DNA of 64,000 bases from Trichoplax sp. H2 (taxonomy: Eukaryota > Placozoa > Uniplacotomia > Trichoplacea). Location of the stretch: assembly GCA_003344405.1 (NCBI GenBank), contig NOWV01000065.1:186001-250000 (forward strand), in the 5' to 3' direction. The position numbers and the translations under genes are program-made. This document shows, one piece after another, positions 1 through 25,282 of the stretch. Under the pieces are notes generated by a model. The model saw only the letters and a program-made list of their open reading frames with translations. It searched no databases and was not told where the DNA came from. Positions within the stretch are counted from its first letter, which is position 1. Each line of letters begins with the position of its first letter.

Positions 1-668
1 AAGTTTCAAATAAGTCTACTTAAACCGAGTTAAGGATAAAACAATTATTTCAAAAATTTGTTTAGCCGTTGTAAAAGTTGATTGTATACGAAATCGCAAC
101 GGCAACAAATTATTGACTATTCAAGGCTATAATACTTTGTTGTAATCCACGAAAAATATTAATACTATCAATTATAGCGGATCATGGAAAGCAGCAAGAA
201 CTTGTCTTATAACCGTAATTTAGCAGTGTGAGCTTAATTCTACTGTTCATAACTATGAAACATCAAAGCAGTAATTACAAGTGTATAATACCTAAAGCAA
301 TTTATTATCACAACTAGCTTTACCGGCCACTACCCGATTTTTATTTATTTTTTATATTATATTCTTAATATAGTAGTAATCATTGCCAAAAAGTCAATAA
401 CATATTTTCTAGTCAGAAAGCAATAGCTGTAGCTTGATTCTAAATCTCTAAACTATTATCTGTCGGTCTAATATTAAGTAGATAACTAAATATTTCAGCT
501 TTAAACTATAACAGCTGCCGAGATGAGTGTAAACTTTCTGCTACTAGTTACTAAACACTTTATAAAAGCGAAGAGATAGAAGTAAAAGTCAATCACTCTG
601 ATTTATAGCTATCAAGTCTATTGCAATATCTACTGTAGAGAGTAAACTTAATAAACTATTCAATATAC

Positions 669-3600
669 CCCTAGAAATTCGTCTCTAGCAAACATTCCCC
701 AACGTTTCGAGTCCCAGTTTTTATGGACGAAGGACCGATGTTCATGTTCACCTAAGCCATAGAAATACTTGGATGGCAATTTGGAAGAAATCTCCAAGAA
801 TTGATCTTCATAGATGAAGCCAGATACGCTGGAATCAAAACTATATCCAAATAAGAGATGTAAACATTAACAGCAATTAATTTTAAACGTTCTAGCTAAC
901 TCAATTTCTTGAAATGAAATTCCATTTCTAGTGTATCACAGAACTTACATGATAGTATTTGTCGATCGCCTTTTAACAACTATAGCAAAAGGATCCGTTT
1001 TTACTTCAACATCGTATAGACGATTTGCAGCTGTTTGATCATTTGCATTCATAGTAGGAAATTTGATTGGCACTTCATAGCGGGCTGTAGCGTTGTCCGT
1101 AAACTATAAATACGTAATGGACGTGTCAGTATTTCAGGTTAAACATGACAATAAATATTTCTCTAACTTAGCTCCACTCATTCTAGGTATCGATACTGTA
1201 ATTAAACATTCAAACAGAATAAACGCTAATTCATGACATGGTGTTTAAAATATTACCCAATTTATAACTAGTAACCTCAGAATATTATTACTAATAACCG
1301 TAATAGCTGAAACGAATTTGGAATCCCTTAGCTATGTCGTAATCTCAGTACTACCGTAAATAGTGACAAGATACGCAAGTTATACTAATCTATTCGATCA
1401 TATTAGATTGTTGTAGTTATAATGGTATAATTGTTAATTCAAGATTACTTTGTATAATTATTGGCTTAGCAAACTTGACCTAGCATCATAATTACTTTAG
1501 CAATGTTGAATCGATGCAGGCACTAAAGAAAATTCTTGGATAATAACGATCTTAACTTAAACGATAAATGCTTAGGAATAACGAATAATTCGTTATCAAT
1601 GACGAATTTTTAGCTAATTGATATCAATTACCTTTAGCAGATTGTTACGGAGCAAAGCACCGTACATGTTAATTTAATTAAGTAGATTTCATTACGTAGC
1701 TATACGCGGTAAACAGTGATTATAAATATTAATCGTGCATAGTTTTGTTAGACTACCTAGATGTACTGTAAGCGTGTTCTGAAATCTATTAGTATAATCT
1801 TTATAGATACTAATATTGGCATGGCCTTAGCACCTGCCGCGAAGTGCGAGTAGCTTACTGAGCATCGCTCGTTTAATTGGCTATTTATTAGTTATTGCCA
1901 ATTAAAGTTTTTTACTAATTGTATCTATAGTAAACTATATAGTTTATTGAGGGTTGTTTTCTTATAAGAACCCTGTAAATGTTATGTTGCTTAATTACTA
2001 TGTGTGCACCTCAAGTTTGGCGGTAGAGTATAAAAGGAGGATCAAATGCTCAGTTCCTCAGTTCGTTCGTGATTAGAAAGCGTTTCGGCTACTCTACCAA
2101 TAAAACTATACTAAATTCTTAGAACAGTCTTACCCCTGTGTGACTGTAAGTAAAACAGGACTACCACACAGTAGACCTAAGTGTAGTGGAGATAGGAATA
2201 AGTAATCTATTATTTTAGGGTAGTAGTTCGTAAAACAAGTTTATTACACAGATAAATAATTACAATCATTTGATTTATAATACCACTACCATATTTGTAT
2301 TTGTTTTATAAATAATAGGAACCATTACAAGGGAGGAGTTTTGCTATATGATAATGGTAATCAATTTAGCGATAGCGATGATAATCAACGTAGTTGTGAT
2401 CATGATAATCAATTTAAAAATAATGATGTAATCAACATAGTCTTGATAATGACAATTAATTTAATCATGAAGATGATAATTGGCTTTGAAAACTTCGATT
2501 GTAGCCATCATTAGAAAGAAAGTTATTTTATCTAATGTTTGTTCGTTATTTCATATTCAACATTACCGTTCATCTCCTTAATCGCCAGCAATGATGGACG
2601 GTTGGTAGAAAAAGAACGTGGCATGTTTTCTTTTCCTGATAGGTATTAACTTAACTATTCTATTTTCTTGTATCATATTTAACTACTTTCTACTTGAGCT
2701 AATTATAAACATATTCTGATATTTCCGACTCTAATTCTGTCATGAGTATAAAAATTCAAAGTGAGATATACTTCTTCCTCAATTTCAATTATTTACTATT
2801 TTATTCTTAACTACATCGAGTGATAGATATTCTTTGCTGTAAGTTAATCTAATTTTTTAACTGGATAGGAATAACTACTAAATGCTACAACTAGTGAAAT
2901 AAAAAATAAGAAATTTCATTCATGAAATCAATACTGTTGGCACTTTTAATCGTAATTTCATCATGTATCAATTAATCCGTCTTTAGCCACGATTAAAGGA
3001 GGAAATGGATGATTATTAAATCATTTATCATTAGATAGTCTTTGTTCTATCTGTCACTTACTATCGTCCCTCATTATAATACTCGATCATCTTATAACAT
3101 AGAGTAAATCCATTCGAAGCTCATAAAGCTCTATTTTACATCACAATATAACCTATTTCTCTATGTAATTATTTCACCTATTTTTTACGAAAGACAGCAA
3201 TTTTAATGTCCTAAATTCTGTTCGTGGACAACCTACACGCCATCATATCGTTTGCGGTACTTGGTAGAGATAAATCTGGATCATAGTCAACACAGATTAA
3301 TTTACCCGTATTATTTGCCGATAAATTAATGTTATGCAAATTCGGCTTTTATTAAAGTTACCAGCCACTAACTCATTTTATTTTTATATTATAACATAGT
3401 CCTAAATCGTATAATACAGTTTTAAGCAAGCGTGTGTGTATTATAATAGCTTAAGTTTGCTACTCTATTATAATTTCAAATATGGAACGGAACTCTCCTT
3501 TGATATTTCCTTCTATTTCTTTCATCTTTCTATATTATTAAATATTACAATTTACTTTTTACTATTAAGGATATTACTCTTACCTCATTAAATGAAAGGT

Positions 3601-5300
3601 GAGCTAGTAAATGGATACAAATTAGTATTTTAGTCTAGATCTAAATTGGATTAATAGGCTGTAGCTATTGCAAATTCAAATAAAATATTAAACTGAGGAG
3701 AAATGCGTGTAATCATAACTTTATCATGGAATGTTTCTTAGATAGGCCATTAGTCATATTAAGTAATTGATATTACAGGTTACTGATTCTAGTTTTATTT
3801 GATCTAATATTCAGTTTGGCCATAACGGCTGGTTTTCTAACAGCTCCATTTAGATATTTTTTTGGAAAAGTGAGTTCATACAGGGTAAACTGTGGTAGAA
3901 ACGCATAAAAAAATTAGAAATGATTTTAACTGCATGTTAGTCTACTTATCAACTACAACAACATGAACGCTCAGAATTAATCCTTTCTAGTCCAGAAATT
4001 CCTATTCAATCCTAATTGCTCCGCTACAAAATGTATAATAAAATCAATCATCTTTCACCTTTCCGTCAGGAATGTGTCGTAAGATTTTGAATTATTATGA
4101 GTCAGCGATAAGTAAACGCAATTTTTTGGCGCTAAAAGTGAGGCTGTTGAGAATCTTAATAGCAGTAAAACAGAATTAAAAGCATCCTATTCTAAAATCA
4201 AGATCTAGACATCTAACTCTTTCTAGTTTGTCATGAGAGCAACGATGTAGCTGCATTCAAGCAAAATATTATCACTTAGTACTTTAGTCCACTAGGAGTA
4301 GAGTCTTGTAGACTACAGAATGAAAGATGTTTAAAAATAGGTTCAAGGATAAAACGCTATTCTAATATTGAAACATGTTGCCATTAATCTCACGAATTTT
4401 CCAATTGCCATCAAAATAATTTTTATCACGAAATCGATCTGAAGTTGAAATAAACGAATATAGGAAGGGCACTTTATTTCGGTTAGTCACTCAGTAGGAT
4501 AGACAGTCGAGGGAGTAGAAAATTGAATCAGTACCTCTATATTCAATTTTCAAACTGACATATATTGCAACAAAATTCGAATAGAAAACATCTTAGGCTG
4601 AAATAAATGATTGCCCAGGAATTCTTCAACGTATAAAATAAAATGGATACAGGACCTAAAATTGTTCATTTCCAGTCCATTTGGACAACTATCGTATAGA
4701 GTATGACTTGAATCTGTAGTTCAATTTTACTAATGGATGTAAAGGACATACGCGTATTTCCAGCTCGAAAGTGCTCATGCTATTAGTGCAAAAAATGCTT
4801 ACCTTGATACGCAATCGATTGCTAGCTTGAAATTGAATATCTAATTTGATCGTATTGCTTGGCGATCCATAATGGGAAGGCAAGACTGGATTGCGCTCTA
4901 AGATATATTTCTTACCATAAGGTACGGCTTGTTCTGTTGCTGTATAGGATCGGTATTGAGGAGGATAAAAGCAACTTGGAGCTCTAGCGACATTGGTAGG
5001 AATCCAGCAACATCCTCGAGCTTGACAGACACCTTTGGATTGCTTATCCGTATCTGGAAAGCAATCAAAACGCTGTAAAGCCTGAACACTTGGACATGTT
5101 GGGGAATCACTGACAATTAAAGTTGTTGCAGTAGGCGATGTGGGGCCTTGTGTAGTCGCTATGGTTTCTGGCTCAGTAGCTCCAATATTTTCACGTTGGC
5201 CATTAGCGACCAAGACAACAGGAATAATAATGGCACACATAATAACGATGGCTACAATGACTCCAATAACAATTTTCAATCTATTACTCATTTCTCTCAT
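669..5300 (-). CDS. Membrane-anchored trefoil + GH31 alpha-glucosidase, copy 1 (5' part)
   Basis: This is the 5' part of a maltase-glucoamylase/sucrase-isomaltase-like gene. The exons I place, in coding order, are 5300-4803, 1103-949 and 840-669. The first exon encodes a short cytosolic tail, one hydrophobic anchor (about residues 9-32, type II topology), a Ser/Thr-rich stalk and a P-type (trefoil) domain with its Cys pattern and RGCCW core (about 69-110), then the start of the GH31 N-terminal beta domain. Exons 2 and 3 continue that domain (RYEVP, YGLGEHEH, RWGMF). Phases fit (0, 2, 0) and the donors are good. The start may be Met1 or Met4 (5291). Exon 3 ends at a donor 668 bp from the left edge and no further exon is visible, so the catalytic half lies outside the window or is missing. 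Intron 1 is about 3.7 kb. It is a close tandem paralogue of the gene at 8765-21725. Inferred role: cell-surface or secretory-pathway hydrolysis of maltose-type oligosaccharides. Confidence 0.85.
1104..4802 (-). other. Large first intron of GH31 copy 1
   Basis: No protein-coding exon is recognised in this 3.7 kb stretch. It holds a promoter-like block near 2020-2175 (TATAAAAGG, followed about 70 bases later by AATAAA) and a short Asp/Asn-rich low-complexity reading at about 2345-2480. Both are discussed as findings. The rest is AT-rich with no structure I can name. Confidence 0.6.
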
Positions 5301-8184
5301 GATGAGATAATTGATCTAATCAATACTGACAGGGAAAAAGTTGTTAAAGAATTGGATGTCGATAGCAGATCAGCTAGAGTTGCAATTCCTTCGGATCTGG
5401 AAGGCAGTAAGAGCCAGTCAGTACCGTACTACCACATTAAAACAGCAGAAATTATAAAGTGCTTACGGAATGACTAATTAAATAATGCTCTACATGCATA
5501 TGGAATCGCGCCAACATGTCGATTTAATGTTCTCATTCTGCCTATTATATACTTAGGACTAGCCAATTAAATTGCATGTCAATAGTAATATCGATTATAA
5601 TAGACAGTACTCTTCTTCTCAGTTCAATTTGCTTAATTAATTGATCCTTTAATTAGAAAGACTCATAGATAATTCATGCTATTCATCACTTGATCGGTTT
5701 GATATCGTATCAAAGCTATTCCTTGATGACTTTGTATACTTTCTATGCCCATCCATGTTAAGAGGAAAAGCATGCAAGAATTTTTAATTTTCTACTAGAC
5801 AGGATAAATGTTTTTTACTATGTTAATAAAGTCATGGTTGCTAATAGCTCGATATTCCACTATCCCATTACTTATTTTTTAAAATGAATTGCGTTGCCAT
5901 ATTGGATAAAATTACAAATAAAAACTGAACATAAAACCACAGCATACTGGGCCCAGATTATATGACATGGGCAAAAGTCAATTTGTAAACTTGGGCAAAT
6001 CTAATTTTTGGTCTTACTTTTATAATTAATCGATAATTTCACGTGACTTTGATAACAGGTATGGTCATATGGGAACTACTTTTAGGGCACGTGTAAATAG
6101 CTGCTAAAGTTATTTTACCTAAATATAATGAATTCATTGCATAAAAAATCGACTTAACTAAGCGTATAATAAAAGGTTTATAGATTTCGAAATACAGGAA
6201 ATTTTATTAATATTTAAGTTGATACACTTTAGTAAATTGCTTCATTTGTATGCAGTAAAAATCGTTTTTAAAATCTCGTATTTTTCTTGATAATAATAAT
6301 AAAAATGTGGTGCACTATATTTAAGTTGTTAAATAATTATAATTTAGTGATTGCGTCGTTTACAAGAGTACCTAAATATTTGCCTGCTTTGCCCGAATTC
6401 GTAATATTTACGAACTTGTATATGTTACAATGTATATTCTTTACGGTATAATATGCCTAAAATAAATCGAAAGACTTATATTTTCTAATTCAGTGTAACC
6501 ATGGAATATCAATTTTTCAAACATTTATCGTCCGTTAAACACTAATATTTCTAGTTCTGAAATAAGTTGGAGTCCAAATATGTGTACTAGTTTGACGATA
6601 ATAGTTCATATTATTGTCTACAATTTAAATTTACTTAATAACCCATGGACTATTAGTTTTTCCTAGGCTACAAGTAACCCTATCTAGATCATTGTATAAA
6701 TCAGATCAACCATCTTTCACCGTATGCTATATCTACAACGAACTAGGCCTTGCTTTAACTCAATTCTTAGCACCAACAAGCAATACCAATTCGTTATTAT
6801 CCGTCATTCCACTAAATATGAAGATCTAAAATTTTAAAGCATACTTTAATATTAAAATAAATGTAAACTAATTATCTAACGTATCTTAATCGATCATCTT
6901 CTCATAACCAAACATGTAGATACGATATCTCAATTAGTAAAACCACTTATAAAGTCAGCATTCGAGACAATTTCATTTATTACTTTTAGCATCATTACGG
7001 AAACTTTCAAAAGTCATCAGAATGGATAATAAGACAATAAGATGTTCCTTAATTTAAGTCAAACAATATTCCATAAATTCTTTTCGATTGTACTACGGAA
7101 TTATAATTATCAACTCAAGCTTGATCTATTCTATCAAGACTAAATGATTTATCATAACAAATCAGCTTACAATAATCTATCAAATCAATGGAACGATAGC
7201 TAATGGAATAATTATAGCTCAATTTCCCAAGCCAGTCCCATTACATCTAGCTGAAAATAAAGTACCCTACTCTATCAATTTGTTTTCGTCTCAAAAATCG
7301 GGTAGCGATCAGGCATTAAATTAAAAATTCAATTTCCATAATGAGTACACAACATTTACCTAAAACACTACTTCTTCTCCCTATCAATTTAACGTTATCT
7401 TAGAAACTGATGACGAAAAGCAGAGTCATTTACGCCATAGTTCTATTTCTAAAGCGAACAAATTACATCTAATTGCGAGTCACTATCTCCTAACGAGTTA
7501 TCATAATCTTAATACAGACAACAAAAATGCAACATTTCGGATGTACCTGCAATGAATAATACTATAACTGGATCAAAATAGGCATAAAATAGGACTAGTT
7601 TTTCGGCTATTACTACGGAAAGACTTCTGGTATACATTAATTTAGCCTGAAAAAGTTGCTAAAGCTATCCAAGGCGCTTTGCAAGTACAAACTAACTCTT
7701 GACAATGGCATTAAAATTTGATTAACAGGTAAACACAAGTAGAAGATAATTTTAAATGCATAAGCTGAACTAGCAGCTTTGCTACCAAAATTAAGCATGG
7801 TAGCCGGTAAATTTAAAATTACTCTATGGCTATTTAGATAATTCTAGGTTGCTGTTGCCATAACCTTACAGATTTGCTTGGTATTTAACGACAATTCTTT
7901 GATTCATATTATGATTCAGTCCAGTAATATTGAGCACCTAAATATTGACGTTGAAATTAACCGTTACCACACAGTCGATCCTTGTCCATTTACACCTCTA
8001 CACAAGTTACATCGGAAACTCTAGTATCCGTACTTGTTTAACTTAATCTGATAGCATTTATGGCGTTGATGGACTACCGTAATTTAATTCATTTAAACGA
8101 TACAAACATATAATCTCTATTTATCTGGCAAGCTGCAAATAAAAAAATAATTTAATCCTATTGAGAGCAATATCAAATTAGCTA
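5301..8184. other. Intergenic region between the two GH31 genes
   Basis: This stretch separates the start of GH31 copy 1 from the 3' end of copy 2. No exon, RNA gene or repeat is recognised. It should contain the promoter of copy 1 just above 5300, but I see no clear TATA or initiator element. A plus-strand open frame at 5148-5477 is mostly the antisense of the trefoil exon and was discarded. Confidence 0.5.
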
Positions 8185-8710
8185 ATAGGCACAATGATGT
8201 TTCCTTAATAATTCCAGTCTGAATTACAGGATGATTATTTAGTTTTATTTGGGTAGATAAACTAACAGGTAAGCGCTACAGTAGTTCCTTAACTATTTCA
8301 GCCTAGATTATAGAATGATTATTTAATGCTATTTGAGTACCCCAGTGAGACTAGTGTTTCCTTCAACAATTTTATCCTAGAATATAGAATGATTATTCAA
8401 CTATATTCCGAGCAACATCAGCTAGAAAATGAGGACTATGGTGTTTCTGTAATAATTCGTTCTAGATTATAGCATCATTATTTCACCCTATTTGGATTGT
8501 AAATTAGCTAATGGAAACTACCAAGTTGTCATAGCAATTTTAGCCTAGGTTATAGAATGATTTTTTAATTTTGTTGGGAGCAACATCAATCAAATAATGG
8601 ACTATAGAACGATTTTTTAATTTTTGGGGGAGAAGCATCAATCAAATAATGGACAATTGTACATTATATTGTTTCTTTAATAATTTCACTATTTTTATAA
8701 AATGAGTAAT
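8185..8710. repeat. Degenerate tandem repeat, about 80 bp x 6
   Basis: Six imperfect copies of a unit of about 80 bp. Each carries a recognisable core (TTTCCTTAATAATT..., ATAGAATGATTATTTAAT, then GGACTA) near 8200, 8280, 8355, 8440, 8525 and 8605. The array abuts and partly overlaps the place where the last exon of GH31 copy 2 should be, so it may be the reason that exon is hard to place. Confidence 0.7.
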
Positions 8711-8764
8711 ATCGTGGATAATGGTATAATTCATCACAGTAACCCTGTATTTTAAGTAGCTTAC

Positions 8765-21725
<12,961 letters not shown>

Positions 21726-24700
21726 TGCTTTTAAGGAATAGGTTTGATTTCTCCAAGATACTAGAATTGGCTATCGGTTGTAGCGATATCAACTCTGAAT
21801 ATTTTAATTTCCTTTTCCAATAGGGTTGCTATAATGATCTGAAGCTAAGCCAAAGAAAACTGGAAGTATGACAATAACAAAGCGAAGGCTCGACGTCCTT
21901 TATTAAGATAGGTATATTATGACCAATATCCAGCTTGAAACAGTTTATTTATTTTAGTTGCCTACAAGAATGGGAATGATCAATTTTTTAATCGTGCACC
22001 CTCTCATTGCTAGATTGTGTAGATAGAAGAAGCTTGTATCCAATCACAATTTAATAATTGCTTCTATTATTATCATGTCAATTATAATGCTATAGCAGAT
22101 GGCCACAATGTTGAGACAGCAAATTTCTCTTAATGTTTAATTAAAAACCATTACAATCCAATGAACTGTCGTTCTATCATTTTCAATGTTGAATATATTT
22201 TCGCCTTTTCAAAGAGATTATCACATTATATCATTATTAATATATAGAATAATCATTAATGAGTACAGTAGACAATAAAATGCACCACTATAACTACTCT
22301 ACATACTTGAGCTATTGTAGCAATCATTTAAGTGGCATAATTTCAGCTTCCATCTTGCTGCTATGGGATAAAAACAAGCTCTTTTTCATATCAACAAGGC
22401 TAAAATTACTTAAGTATCTCGTCGTGCTGATAGATCGGAGCTCATTATAACGCCTTCACTTTTAAGTAAATAGTGTGACTGCAGTAAAATTTAAAATTGT
22501 GCACAGAAGCTCATGATCTATTGTAGAAAAATATGTTTAGCATTTAAAAGTAAACAGTACAGTAGCAGTGATGTCTCTTTAATAGCACTTGGCAATGCAA
22601 AGGGATGAGATAAATGAAAAATAGTTCTCTATATCATTGCCCCTTGGAGTGACAAAGTAGCTATTATATACTCAACTAAGATACTAACTGCATCATGACC
22701 TATTACCTTTCAACGAATTCTAAATAGATGGACAGTGAAACTATTTTGTTTTATCAGCATAAATAGAAAATCTAGTTAAAATGGTATTATGAATTCAAAT
22801 CACTAATGCTAACCGCTGAATCAATAGATTATGAATTTCAAAATAGAATTATCGGTACACTACTATATTAAACTAGTCAAGTTACTACGACTCGTAGAAT
22901 ACCGCAATACTTTCTTAATTTATCACTATTTTGAACTTACAGATGGTTATTGAATGAATGAGCGAAGGTATTTATTAATTTAAATTTAGCATGCAAATCC
23001 TGTACTGTATATTATATAAAAATACTGGATAAAGGTCGAAAGGACGACTTTGAAATTCCAATTTTACATTCCAAATCAGAACCATAATAGGATAATAACA
23101 AACAAAGCATGCAATCAGCTAAGGTATACACAAACTATTAAATGCCACTTAAAACATATTACTGACCAAGAATATTCATGCGTCTTATTCATGTCGACAT
23201 AAGCATTTTTAGCATCAAAGAATAACATATTATTCAATACATTACATTGTCCTATCGCAATAGCACTTGCATACTTTATGCCTATTTGATACAAACTAAT
23301 TATTAATCGTGATGGTATGAAAATCGGTAAAAAGCGAGAGCTATCGTGCAAGTATGAGTATTCTAGCAATGAAGTAAGGTCCAATGAGCATAAGGATCGT
23401 CTTGTTATAGAAATCACTATTAGTATTTAAATTGGGCCTAGTATAGACTGAATATCCACAGCAATACCATAACTCAACTAATTGAGCTAGCCAATACGAA
23501 TTTAGCCATTGAAAAGGGTGTAGAATCTGAAAGTATGTGACCTTAATGCAATAGCTAAGGCATTGGACGTGTACACTGTACGTGGTATATTAGGCACTGC
23601 AGAAAGTAGCACAAATCTGAAACAAACTGGTCAATCTTTACACTAATGCAAGGTAAAGCGATCTTGAGCTGTTTACTATCCGCGTATGTCTGCTACTAAC
23701 AGATGATAACTTCCATGCCACCACCCACATACTTCAAGGGGATCTACATGCGAGCAAATTAATTATTAATTCCAATTCCAAGAAACGTCTCACCTACGAG
23801 AGAGGGTATTTGCGATGAAAGAGTACGTGGAAAGTCAATTCCAGACTCTAGTCTGCATCTTTATAGTCGGCAGAATTTGTTATAAAGCATAAAAAAAATT
23901 ACTGAATTGATGACTTACCAGCTGGACATTTGTTGCAGCCATGCTTATACTGTATAGCGGAGTATATACAGATATGAACCTTACATCTGTTCAATGGGTT
24001 CATCTTATACATAATCTTACTCATCTGGTTAATAAAAATAGCATTAACAATATGATCCGCTGATAACGGACTCTTTAATAGTCCGCTAGAAGACAGAAAT
24101 AGACCAAGATTTACAAGTTAATAATTAGATGATAAGTCATTCACTTTAGTGTTGTATATATTCATTGATCGAAAAACTCTTGCAAAAATTCAGCTGCTAC
24201 GCAAGCTGAGTTATCTGGGCCACCAATATCTTTTAATAATTTGCGCTTCAGTTCACAAACATTGCCATATTAAACGTGTAAATAGCTAACGACAGATTTT
24301 GATGGCACCTTTCTAACAGATGTGCAAAGATTGAAATTCAATTCACTAATTACCAAACGCGACATTATTATACTCGCATGTACATACTGTGCAAAACTGA
24401 CTGCGCATAGTCAATTATCTGTGAAGATAAGACGATAAAAATTACCGTTAATATAAACAGCAAATGTGATGTAATCATCCAAGGTAAGCCAAATAAAATC
24501 TGGTAGGTTGAAACGATAGTAAATATAGTATTCATTACATATTTAAATCGTAAAAGGAATTTTTAAGGTTAATGCACTCTTTAGAAACTCCTACGACTCA
24601 ACCAATACTTCCTTACTTAATATCATTATATTTACAAAGATAATTTTTAAGTAACATATTGCAACCAAGAAATAAAAACATTCGCGATAAAAAGCTAATC

Positions 24701-25282
24701 TTTAGCGCAAATAATGGTGTAAATGGCGTGATTGTTGTCGATTACTATCAATACGCTTGTGAGCTAATCCACAGTTAACAATGCTTACTATATTGCTATT
24801 TTGCATGGAACTACTTAGCATTAATAAAACCTTTACGAACTATACATAGTACCAAAACATAAGTAGTCTGTTTCAATTACAGTCTATTAACAAATACAAT
24901 TATGACAGCCTTTCAGTTGCGACAAGTGGAGCGGATGTAATCGGTTCTGTTAGGTGGCACATTCTATGTGCATACCCACACTTTAAAATATGACTAACCG
25001 GAAAAAATTTGCATTACGCTTACAATTTTTATTAAGTAAATGTACTAGACATACATTGCTAAGTTCAATATATCCTATCAAAGTAGAAAATAAGACTATT
25101 TACTAAAAGGTATAATAATTGCAAAATTCGAACGATTTATCACAGCCTATCTAAACATAATTTAGCGAGGCAGATCAATCGTATAGTAATCTTATTAACA
25201 CCAGATATATTTTTGTATTGATATTAAAGTAAAGTAGTATTCACTTAATTGAGTGAAAACTACCTCAAAAGAGCGTTGTATC
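21726..25282. other. Intergenic region, GH31 copy 2 to aminotransferase
   Basis: This covers the upstream region of GH31 copy 2 and the downstream region of the aminotransferase. No complete gene is recognised. A short minus-strand coding-like piece ending with a TGA at 24162-24164 recalls an M17 leucine-aminopeptidase segment; see the pseudogene entry. An AATAAA on the minus strand near 25034 could serve as polyadenylation signal for the aminotransferase, about 250 bases past its stop. The open frames at 22259-22450 and 23115-23417 have no recognisable similarity. Confidence 0.45.
24162..24270 (-). pseudogene. Possible M17 leucine-aminopeptidase exon remnant
   Basis: A minus-strand reading of about 30 codons ends at TGA 24162-24164 and contains SACVAAEFLQEF. 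This resembles the A-x-C-x-AA-x-FL-x-EF segment of leucine aminopeptidases (M17), just before their conserved WAHLDIAG motif. The continuation is absent and no convincing acceptor precedes it, so I read it as a remnant or chance similarity. Neighbouring sequence shows no other exons of that family. Confidence 0.2.

Noticed and set aside
5148-5477. Plus-strand open frame of 109 codons
   Set aside because: Its first part is the antisense of the trefoil exon of GH31 copy 1; the rest resembles no protein.
23115-23417. Minus-strand open frame of 100 codons
   Set aside because: No recognisable domain, no family-like composition and no flanking exons; length is within chance for this base composition.
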